11,809 bases of DNA, taken from CADEED01 sp035502995 (GTDB lineage Bacteria; Pseudomonadota; Gammaproteobacteria; Steroidobacterales; Steroidobacteraceae). Below, in pieces: positions 1 through 6,813 of this stretch (positions are counted from its first letter, which is position 1; each line of letters opens with the position of its first letter). The notes below the pieces were generated by a model. That model did no database searches and was not told the DNA's origin. It worked only from the letters and a program-made list of their open reading frames with translations. The stretch is from the NCBI GenBank assembly GCA_035502995.1, contig DATJTW010000052.1, forward strand, positions 1-11,809, given 5' to 3'. Both the position numbers and the translations under genes were made by a program.

Positions 1-1303
1 GACCGCGATGCTGGTGACCTCGCTGGGCGGGTTCGCGCTCGCCGCGAATCTCAATTACCTGATCGCGCGCTCGCCGGAGCGCGCCGCCACCGACATCACG
101 AAGACCTGCGTGCTGATGGCGATGGTCGGCGCGATCAGCGCGCTCGCGGTCGCGGCGCTGCGGCCGTGGATCGTGCCGGCGGAGATCGGCACGTCGTGGC
201 TGCTGCTGGCCACCTACGTCTTCCTGTTCCTGAATCTCGAGGTCATGGTCTCGTACTGGCTGGCGCAGGGCCGCTCGTTGCCGGTCATGGTCTACACGCT
301 GGTGCTGACCGTGTGGCGGCTGGGCACGCTGCTCGGCGCGGCTTTCTATTTCGACGACGTCGAGATGATCTTCGTCACCATCGTCGTCGCCGAAGCACTG
401 AAGAACCTGGCTATCTACCTCTGGTTGCGCTCGCGCGGCCTGCTGGAATTCCGCTGGCGCCACGACGTGTTCCGCGAGCACCTGACGCTGGTCGCGCCGC
501 TCGGACTGGGCTCGTTGCTCAACAAGGGGAACGACTTCGGCAAGGTGGTCGTGGGCACGCAGCTCGGACCGGTGCCGATGGCGCTGTATACGACCGCGGC
601 CTACCAGGTGCCATTGGTGAACATCGTGCAGACCTCGCTGTCCGACGTGATCTTCCCCGACATGGTGAAACGCGCGAAGAAGGACCCGGTGGCGGGCTTC
701 ACGTTGTGGAAGCGCGCGCAGACGCTGATCTTCGCCGTGATCTGCCCGGGCTGGCTCCTGCTGACGTATTACGCCGAGCCGGTGATCCGCATCGCGTTCA
801 CCGAGCAATACGTCGCGGCGACGCCGTTCTTCCAGGTGTTCCTGCTGCTGATGCTGCGGCAGTGCTTCCAGTTCTCGGTGCCGTTGCGCAGCGTCGCGGA
901 CAACGCGTCGTTTGCGACGTCGAACGCGGTGGCCCTGGTGATCAACGCGGCGCTGATAATCACGCTCATGCCGCGCCACGGGCTGTGGGGCCCGACGCTC
1001 GGACTCGTCGTCGGCCAGATGTGGACGTCGGTGTATCTCGGCCGGCGCCTGATGAAGCGCTTCGGACTGTCGCTCGGCGATCTCGTCGAGTGGGGCAAGC
1101 TCGGACTCGCGCTGGCCGCCTCGGCCGTGGCGCTGGCGGCGATGTACGGCGTGTCGACGTACCTCGACGGGCCGATCGGCACGGTCGCCGGGCTGATCGT
1201 GTACGGCGTGGTCTACCTCGTCGCGGCGCGCGTCATCCTCCGCGAGGAATATGGCTACATCATGCGGGCGCTGACGCGCCGGCCCACCCAGAGGAGCGCA
1301 TGA
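1..1303 (+). CDS. Polysaccharide flippase (Wzx/MATE-like), 5'-truncated by window edge
   Basis: Integral inner-membrane protein of the polysaccharide-biosynthesis (Wzx-like, MOP superfamily) type, expected to flip lipid-linked oligosaccharide to the periplasmic face. The reading frame is already open at base 2, and the first in-frame ATG (base 8) lies directly before a hydrophobic helix resembling the second helix of the family, so roughly the first 40-50 residues are probably outside the window. From that ATG, 431 residues remain, with about a dozen hydrophobic helices joined by short basic loops (for example RSPER and WLRSRG). The central region around LNKGNDFGKVVVGTQLG and the segment around YTTAAYQVP match the usual helix 7 area of flippases. 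The gene ends with the arginine-rich tail RRPTQRSA and overlaps the following glycosyltransferase start by 4 bases (ATGA), which fits one polysaccharide operon. Family assignment is firm; the substrate is unknown. Confidence 0.85.
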   Translation, partial: TAMLVTSLGGFALAANLNYLIARSPERAATDITKTCVLMAMVGAISALAVAALRPWIVPAEIGTSWLLLATYVFLFLNLEVMVSYWLAQGRSLPVMVYTLVLTVWRLGTLLGAAFYFDDVEMIFVTIVVAEALKNLAIYLWLRSRGLLEFRWRHDVFREHLTLVAPLGLGSLLNKGNDFGKVVVGTQLGPVPMALYTTAAYQVPLVNIVQTSLSDVIFPDMVKRAKKDPVAGFTLWKRAQTLIFAVICPGWLLLTYYAEPVIRIAFTEQYVAATPFFQVFLLLMLRQCFQFSVPLRSVADNASFATSNAVALVINAALIITLMPRHGLWGPTLGLVVGQMWTSVYLGRRLMKRFGLSLGDLVEWGKLGLALAASAVALAAMYGVSTYLDGPIGTVAGLIVYGVVYLVAARVILREEYGYIMRALTRRPTQRSA

Positions 1304-2580
1304 GCCCGCGCCCCACCCTGCTGATCGTCTCGTACCACTGCGCGCCCAGCCCCGCGGTCGGCGCGAAGCGCATGAGTTTCCTGGCGCGCGAGTTCACGGC
1401 GCAGGGCTACGACGTGCACATCATCGCCAACGAACTCGAGCCCTCGAAGCTCGGCGCGGCGGACGCGTCGCTGCCGCTGGCGGGCACCGTGCACCGCGTG
1501 CGGTCGGTGCCCAAACTACCGCTGGCCGGCACACACTGGTTCGCGCGCAAATTCAATTCGCTGCTGCGGCGCCTGCTCGCGCCGGTGGGCATCGACTATT
1601 TCTGGGCGGGCGCGGCCGCGCACCGCGGCGTGCAGATCGCGAAGAAGCTGCCGCGCGGCATCGTCATCGCGACGACGCCGCCGCATGCGGCCGCCATCGC
1701 CGGCGCGCGCATCGCGCGTCGCCTCGGCTGGCCGCTGGTGCTCGACTACCGCGACCCGTGGAGCGCCTACGACTGGCCGGCGTGGCGGCGCGGCAAGCTC
1801 GAGCTCGCCGTGGCGCGGCCGATCGAAGCGGCGCTGGTCAAACGCAGCGCGGCGCGGGTGCTGAACACGCCGGCGATGCGCGAGTTCTTCGAGAAAGGAT
1901 TTCCCGAGGCGCCGCCGGCGCGGAACTTCGTGATCCCGAACGGCTTCGACCCGGTGGAGACGCGGGCGTCACCGCCCGCGAGCGGCCCGATCGAGATCGT
2001 GCACGCCGGCGAAATCTACACCGGCCGCTCGCTGGTGCCGGTGCTGCGGGCCGCGCGCGAGCTGAGCACGCGGCATCCGGATCGCCCCGTGCACGTGACG
2101 ACCTACGGCGACCTGCCGCCGCCGGAGGTCGAGCGCATCCGCGACGCGAACCTCGGCGCCTTCCTCACCGTGCTGCCGCGCATCCCGTTCGCCGAACTGT
2201 TCGCGCGGCTGCAGCGCGCGCACGTGCTGCTCGCCGTGGTCGGCGATCACATGCTGTATTCGACGCCTTACAAGGTATACGACTATATGGCCGCGGGCCG
2301 GCCGATCCTCGGGCTCGCGCCGCGCGGTGCGGCGCTGTTCGGCATGCTGGCGGAGAGCGGCGCGGGCATCTGCGAACAGCCCGGCGACGATGCCGGCATC
2401 GAGCGCGCGCTCGAGAAGCTGCTGTTCGCGCCCGGCGCGGACACGGCGCCGCGCACCGAGCGGTATCGCTGGTCGAACCTCGCCGTGCACTACCGCGCGG
2501 TCATCGAGACCGTGTGGGCCGGCGATGGCCGGCCGCGCACGGCCGCGGTGGCGCGCGACGCCGCCGACGCGCCGCGCTGA
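1300..2580 (+). CDS. Glycosyltransferase, GT-B fold (GT4-like)
   Basis: Cytosolic glycosyltransferase of 426 residues, expected to transfer a sugar from a nucleotide-sugar donor onto a growing lipid-linked glycan. The N-terminal Rossmann domain opens with LLIVSYHCAPSPAVGAKR (residues 7-24), a typical acceptor-domain glycine loop, and contains VLDYRDPWS (147-155). The C-terminal domain starts near VIPNGFDP (211-218), continues with IEIVHAGEIYTGRS (231-244), and carries the donor-binding segment TPYKVYDYMAAGRPILG (322-338). In this segment Asp328 takes the place of the usual second Glu of the EX7E motif of GT4 enzymes. The ATG at 1300 is chosen because it overlaps the flippase stop as ATGA and has GAGGAG at 1291-1296 just upstream. 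The same frame stays open far upstream, but that part is only an out-of-frame reading of the flippase. The last 20 or so residues are an Ala/Arg/Asp-rich tail. Donor and acceptor cannot be told from sequence. Confidence 0.88.
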   Translation: MSPRPTLLIVSYHCAPSPAVGAKRMSFLAREFTAQGYDVHIIANELEPSKLGAADASLPLAGTVHRVRSVPKLPLAGTHWFARKFNSLLRRLLAPVGIDYFWAGAAAHRGVQIAKKLPRGIVIATTPPHAAAIAGARIARRLGWPLVLDYRDPWSAYDWPAWRRGKLELAVARPIEAALVKRSAARVLNTPAMREFFEKGFPEAPPARNFVIPNGFDPVETRASPPASGPIEIVHAGEIYTGRSLVPVLRAARELSTRHPDRPVHVTTYGDLPPPEVERIRDANLGAFLTVLPRIPFAELFARLQRAHVLLAVVGDHMLYSTPYKVYDYMAAGRPILGLAPRGAALFGMLAESGAGICEQPGDDAGIERALEKLLFAPGADTAPRTERYRWSNLAVHYRAVIETVWAGDGRPRTAAVARDAADAPR

Positions 2581-2603
2581 TCCGGCGCCGCCGGCGGCCG
2601 GGA
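2581..2603. terminator. GC-rich palindrome between convergent genes, possible bidirectional terminator
   Basis: The 23 bases between the convergent stops of the glycosyltransferase and the RND gene are almost entirely inverted repeat. CCGGC (2582-2586) pairs with GCCGG (2590-2594) across a 3-base loop, and an alternative perfect 12-base palindrome, GCCGCCGGCGGC, lies at 2587-2598. There is no T-run on either side, so it is not a classic intrinsic terminator. Its position between converging transcripts is the main argument for a role. Confidence 0.35.
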
Positions 2604-5600
2604 CTAGCTACCGGCCGGTTGCCGCGGCACGCGATACCAGCTCGCGTACAACGCCGGCAGGAAGATCAGCGTGAGCACGGTGGCGATGAAGAGGCCACCC
2701 ATCATCGCCACCGCCATCGGCCCCCAGAACACTTCGCGCACGATCGGGATCAGGCCGAGGATCGCCGCCGCGGCCGTCAACAATATCGGGCGAAGCCGAT
2801 GCATCGTCGCGTCGACGATGGCCGCGTGCCGCGCCATGCCCGCATCCTCGTTCTCCTTGATCTGCGCCATCAGCACGACCGAGTTGCGGATGATCATGCC
2901 GACCAGAGCGAACACGCCGAGCATCGCCACGAAGCCGAACGGCCGATTGAACAGCAGCAACGCCAGCGTCACGCCGATGATCGCCAGCGGCGCGGTCAGC
3001 ATCACCAGCAGCAGCTTCTGCGTGCTGTGGAGCTGCAGCATCAGGATGAACAGCATCAGCAGGAACATCACCGGGATCACCGCCATGATCGACGCGGAAC
3101 CCTTCGCGCTCTCGCCGGCCGCGCCACCGACCTCGATGCGATAACCCGGCGGCAGTTTCTTCACCAGCGCCTCGATGGGTTCGTCGAGCTGTGCGTTCAC
3201 CGTGGCGGGCTGCAGACCCTCGGCGATCTTCGACTGCACGGTGATCGTCGGCAGCCGGTTGCGGCGCCAGATGATCGTCTCCTCGAGCCCGTATTCGAAC
3301 GTCGCGATCTGCGTCAGCGGCACCGAGTTCCCGCCCTGGATGCCGATCTCGAGATCGCGCAGCCGGCCGAGATCGCCGCGGTCGCGCGCCTCGGCGCGGC
3401 CCTGCACGTCGATCAGGTAGATGTCGTCGCGGAACTGCGTGACGGTGCGGCCCGACAACGCGGAGCTCAGCGCCTTCGACACCTGTTCGGAACTGATGCC
3501 GAGCTGGCGCGCCTTTTCCTGGTCGACGGCGATGCGCATCGACTTGGTCATCTCGTTCCAGTCGAAGTTGACGACACGCGTGTTGGTGTTCGCGCGCATC
3601 GTCGCAGCCACGCTCTCCGCGATCGCCCGCACGCCGGCGACGTCCGGGCCGCTGACGCGATACTGCAGCGGCCAGTCCACCGGCGGACCCAGCGACAGCG
3701 GATCGACGCGCGTCATCAGCGTGTCGAAATCCTCGCGCAGCACCTTCTCCAGGCGTTTTTTCACCTGGTCGCGCACGTCGTAACTCTTCGTCAGCACGAT
3801 GGCCTGCGCGAAGTTCGCATTCTCGAGCTGCTGGTTCAGCGGCAAATAGAAGCGCACCGCGCCGGAGCCGACGTAGAAGCTGTGGTAGACGATGTCCGGA
3901 TCGGCGAGCAGCACCTTCTCCAGCTTCTCCACCTGCGCCTGCGTCGCGTAGATGGACGAGTTCTGCTGCAGCCGCAGGTCGATCACGAGCTCCGGCCGTT
4001 CCGACGACGGGAAGAACTGCTGCTGCACGAAGCCGAAGAGGATCACCGCGACCACGAACGCACCGGCCGTGCCGAGGATCACCCAGCCGCGGTTCGCCAG
4101 CGCCTGCAGCAGCAGCTTGCGGAAACGCGCGGCCATCGGCGAATCGACCTCGTGGTGCGCACCTTCGTGCGCCGGCTGCTCCTTCAGGATGGCGACGCCG
4201 ATGTACGGCGTGAAGATCACCGCCACCACCCAGCTCACCAGCAACGCGATCGCGACCACCGCGAACAGCGTGAAGCAGTATTCGCCGGCGCTGCTCTTCG
4301 CGAAGCCGACCGGCAGGAACCCGGCGACCGACACCAGCGTGCCGGTCAGCATGGGGAACGCGGTCGAGGTGTAGGCGAACGTGGCGGCGCGGAACTTGTC
4401 CCAGCCCTCCTCCATCTTCTTCACCATCATCTCGACGGCGATCATCGCGTCGTCGACCAGCAGGCCCAGCGAGATGATCAACGCGCCGAGCGAGATGCGC
4501 TGCAGGCTGATCTCGAAACCCTGCATGAACACGAACACGATCGCCAGCACCAGCGGGATGCTGATCGCCACCACGAGCCCGGCGCGGAGTCCGAGGCTGA
4601 TCAGGCTCACGATCAGCACGATGCCGATCGCCTCGAACAGGCCGCGCGTGAAATGGCCGACGGATTCCTCGACCACCTCCGGCTGGTTCGCGACGCGGTG
4701 CACGTCGATGCCCACGGGCAGGTCGCTCTCGATGCGCTTCAGCTCCTTCTCGAGCGACGTGCCGAGCGCCAGCACGTTGCCGCCCTTCGCCATCGACACG
4801 CCGATGCCGATCGCCGGCTCGGCGTTGTAACGGTATTGCGGCGACGGCGGATCCTTGTAGCCGCGCGTCACCCTGGCGAAGTCGCGCAGCCGCACCTGCC
4901 GGTCGCCGACGCGGATCGCGACGTTCTCTATCTTCTCGACCGAATCGAGCGCGCCGCTGACGCGCACCATGATGCGTTCGCCGGGCGTTTCGATGGTGCC
5001 CGACGCGATCACCGCGTTCTGGCTGGCCAGGGTCGCGGCGACGAGATCGGGATCGATGCCCAGTCCCGCCATCTGCCGCAGCGAGAAGTCGATGTAGATG
5101 ACTTCGTCCTGCACGCCGATCAGGTCGACCTTGCCGACGTTCGGCACGCGCAGCAGTTCCGCGCGGATGTACTCGGCCTGGTCGCGCAGCTCGCGGTAGG
5201 TGAAGCCGTCGGACGTCAGCGCGTAGATGACGCCGTAGACGTCACCGAAGTCGTCGTTGAAGAACGGACCGATCGCGCCCTGCGGCAGCTGGCCGCGGAT
5301 GTCGCCGAGCTTCTTGCGCACCTGGTACCACTGGTCGGGCACGGCCGAGGGCGGCGTGTTGTCGCGCAGGTTGACCATGATCGTGGCTTCGCCGGGCTTG
5401 GTGTAGCTCGTAACGAAGTCCAGGTACTGCAGCGATTCGAGCGGCTTCTCGAGCCGGTCGGTCAGCTGCTTCGCGGTCTGGTTCGCGTCGGCGCCCGGCC
5501 ACAGCGCGCGCACGACCATCGTCTTGATGGTGAACGGCGGATCCTCGTCGCGGCCCAGGTCGTCGTAGGCGCGGAAACCCGCCAGCAGCATCACGACCAT

Positions 5601-5714
5601 CATGAAGCCGACCAGCGGTTTGTGGCGCAGGGCCCAGGCCGAGAGATTGAACCCGGCCGCTTCGTGATGAGCCGGGCCCTGGCCCGGGTCGTGCCGGCCC
5701 GCGTCTCCGCTCAC
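2604..5714 (-). CDS. RND efflux transporter, inner-membrane permease (TriC-like HAE1 type)
   Basis: Proton-driven inner-membrane pump of a tripartite efflux system, 1036 residues, the normal length for hydrophobe/amphiphile RND exporters. After a short polar N-terminus, FNLSAWALRHKP leads into TM1 (about 33-50). Two large periplasmic loops separate TM1 from TM2 and TM7 from TM8, giving the expected 12-helix two-repeat layout. TM4 carries the proton-relay pair Asp421-Asp422 in LGLLVDDAMIAVEMM. In TM10, Arg943 (GMIIRNSVVLM) stands where AcrB has Lys940; I believe this is common in the TriC-like branch, from memory. The start is GTG at 5714: it overlaps the upstream fusion-protein stop as GTGA, and no other NTG codon occurs between it and FNLS, so it is the only reasonable start. 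No strong Shine-Dalgarno sequence is visible, so expression probably relies on translational coupling. Drug or solvent class cannot be assigned; the protein does not look like a CusA-type metal exporter. Confidence 0.93.
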   Translation of the reverse strand: MSGDAGRHDPGQGPAHHEAAGFNLSAWALRHKPLVGFMMVVMLLAGFRAYDDLGRDEDPPFTIKTMVVRALWPGADANQTAKQLTDRLEKPLESLQYLDFVTSYTKPGEATIMVNLRDNTPPSAVPDQWYQVRKKLGDIRGQLPQGAIGPFFNDDFGDVYGVIYALTSDGFTYRELRDQAEYIRAELLRVPNVGKVDLIGVQDEVIYIDFSLRQMAGLGIDPDLVAATLASQNAVIASGTIETPGERIMVRVSGALDSVEKIENVAIRVGDRQVRLRDFARVTRGYKDPPSPQYRYNAEPAIGIGVSMAKGGNVLALGTSLEKELKRIESDLPVGIDVHRVANQPEVVEESVGHFTRGLFEAIGIVLIVSLISLGLRAGLVVAISIPLVLAIVFVFMQGFEISLQRISLGALIISLGLLVDDAMIAVEMMVKKMEEGWDKFRAATFAYTSTAFPMLTGTLVSVAGFLPVGFAKSSAGEYCFTLFAVVAIALLVSWVVAVIFTPYIGVAILKEQPAHEGAHHEVDSPMAARFRKLLLQALANRGWVILGTAGAFVVAVILFGFVQQQFFPSSERPELVIDLRLQQNSSIYATQAQVEKLEKVLLADPDIVYHSFYVGSGAVRFYLPLNQQLENANFAQAIVLTKSYDVRDQVKKRLEKVLREDFDTLMTRVDPLSLGPPVDWPLQYRVSGPDVAGVRAIAESVAATMRANTNTRVVNFDWNEMTKSMRIAVDQEKARQLGISSEQVSKALSSALSGRTVTQFRDDIYLIDVQGRAEARDRGDLGRLRDLEIGIQGGNSVPLTQIATFEYGLEETIIWRRNRLPTITVQSKIAEGLQPATVNAQLDEPIEALVKKLPPGYRIEVGGAAGESAKGSASIMAVIPVMFLLMLFILMLQLHSTQKLLLVMLTAPLAIIGVTLALLLFNRPFGFVAMLGVFALVGMIIRNSVVLMAQIKENEDAGMARHAAIVDATMHRLRPILLTAAAAILGLIPIVREVFWGPMAVAMMGGLFIATVLTLIFLPALYASWYRVPRQPAGS
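5672..5687 (-). other. Strong GC hairpin just inside the RND gene start
   Basis: Perfect inverted repeat CCGGGCC-CT-GGCCCGG lies 28 to 43 bases into the RND coding sequence, read on the minus strand. As RNA it could fold into a 6-pair all-GC stem with a 4-base loop, close enough to the GTG start to affect initiation or early elongation. It sits in the codons of the poorly conserved polar leader (residues about 10-15), before the conserved FNLS segment. Any regulatory role is inference; GC-rich codon use could produce it by chance. Confidence 0.35.
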
Positions 5715-6790
5715 TGCGGCTGCTCGAGCAGTAGTTTGACCTTCTCGCCCGGCGCGAGCCGGTGCACGCCGGCGGTCACCACGCGTTCGCCGGTGCTGAT
5801 GCCGGCTGCGACGTACGTGCGGTCGCTCTCGTAACGCTCGACGGTCACCGGCCGCAGCTCCACCGTGCTGTCGGCCTTCACGATCCACACCGCGGGTTTC
5901 GCGTCCTTCTGGAAGATCGCGGTCGACGGCAACACGACGCTGGGCACGCCGCCGACGCGCGGCAGGGTCACGCTCACGGTCATGCCGAGGCGCAACGACG
6001 GCGGCGGATTCACGATGGTGGTGCGCACCTGGTACGTGCGCGTCACCGGGTCCGCCGACGGCGAGATCTCGCGCACGCGCCCGGCCCAGGCCGTGCCCGA
6101 CTCCTGCAGCGGATTCACGACGACGGACGAACCGATGCGGATGTCGCCGATGCGGCCGTCGGGCACGTCGAACACGGCTTCGAGCTCGCTGGGCCGCGCG
6201 ATGCTGATCGCGCGCTGACCCGCCGCGACCACCGCGCCCACTTCCACCGAGACGCGCGTGACGACGCCATCCTGGTCGGCGCGCAGCGTGGTGTAGCCGA
6301 GCTTCTGCTGCGCGAGCCGCAGCTCCGCCGTCGCCTGCTGCAGTTTGGCCTCGGCGGACCGCACCGCGGTCTGCTGGGCCTGGTACTGCGCGCGGGTAGT
6401 GAGGCCGCGCTCGAGCAGGTCGCGGAACCGCGCTTCCTCGCTGCGCGAGCGGTCGAGATCCGATTGCGCGGCCGGCACCGCGCCGCGCGCCGCGTCGACG
6501 CCGAGCTGCGCATCGGTCTGGTCGAGCTGCGCCAGCGCCTGGCCTTTCTTCACCGCGCTGCCCGCATCGACGCCGCGACTGATCACCTTGCCCGGCACCT
6601 GGAACGACAGGTCGGACTCGACGCGCGACCGGATCTCCGCCGTGTACGTCGCGCTCTCGCCGCTCGCGCCGCCGGTCACGACCAGCGAACGCACCGGGCG
6701 AACCAGATCCTCGGCTTCCTTCTTGCCGCCGCAGGCGACGAGCGCCGCCAGGGTCACCGACGCCATTAATAAGAGTGGGCTTTTGTACAT
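5711..6790 (-). CDS. Periplasmic membrane-fusion (adaptor) lipoprotein of RND efflux system
   Basis: HlyD/AcrA-family adaptor of 359 residues that links the RND pump to the outer-membrane channel. The signal sequence ends in the lipobox LVAC (17-20), predicting a lipid-anchored Cys20 on the periplasmic face of the inner membrane. Domains in order: first half of the barrel-sandwich/lipoyl domain (about 60-95, with SFQVPGKVISRGVDAGS and VKKGQALAQLD), alpha-helical hairpin rich in Ala/Gln/Arg (about 98-160), second lipoyl half (163-198, TTLRADQDGVVTRVSVEVG), beta-barrel (about 203-280), and membrane-proximal domain (about 285-355). The hairpin is short, as in ordinary RND adaptors. ATG at 6790 is chosen because it gives an intact signal peptide; GAGAGG lies 12 bases upstream, a rather long spacing. 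The gene starts 23 bases after the outer-membrane-factor stop and ends in a GTGA overlap with the RND gene, so the three genes are almost certainly co-transcribed. A single adaptor is present, unlike TriABC, which has two. Confidence 0.92.
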   Translation of the reverse strand: MYKSPLLLMASVTLAALVACGGKKEAEDLVRPVRSLVVTGGASGESATYTAEIRSRVESDLSFQVPGKVISRGVDAGSAVKKGQALAQLDQTDAQLGVDAARGAVPAAQSDLDRSRSEEARFRDLLERGLTTRAQYQAQQTAVRSAEAKLQQATAELRLAQQKLGYTTLRADQDGVVTRVSVEVGAVVAAGQRAISIARPSELEAVFDVPDGRIGDIRIGSSVVVNPLQESGTAWAGRVREISPSADPVTRTYQVRTTIVNPPPSLRLGMTVSVTLPRVGGVPSVVLPSTAIFQKDAKPAVWIVKADSTVELRPVTVERYESDRTYVAAGISTGERVVTAGVHRLAPGEKVKLLLEQPQ

Positions 6791-6813
6791 AACGGGGTGT
6801 CGCCTCTCGGACC

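Noticed and set aside
8..1303. Flippase gene starting at the ATG at base 8
   Set aside because: The frame is open to the window edge, no ribosome site is visible in the seven bases available, and the first transmembrane helix of the family would be missing, so the gene is treated as partial.
166..2580. An 804-codon frame suggesting an N-terminal extension of the glycosyltransferase
   Set aside because: The first 378 codons are an out-of-frame reading of the flippase, with Arg/Ala/Gly-rich composition. The glycosyltransferase family start and the ATGA overlap place the true start at 1300.
5720..5731. Perfect palindrome CTGCTCGAGCAG just before the RND start
   Set aside because: It encodes the conserved-looking end of the adaptor (LLEQ). 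As RNA it gives only a 4-pair stem, and a 12-base palindrome is easily produced by chance in this composition.
1758..5834. Stop-free plus-strand frame of about 1,358 codons running antisense across the RND gene
   Set aside because: Its translation is dominated by Arg, His, Asp, Ala and Gln with no domain or hydrophobic pattern. It mirrors the codon bias of the well-supported RND gene on the other strand; long antisense open frames are common in GC-rich DNA.
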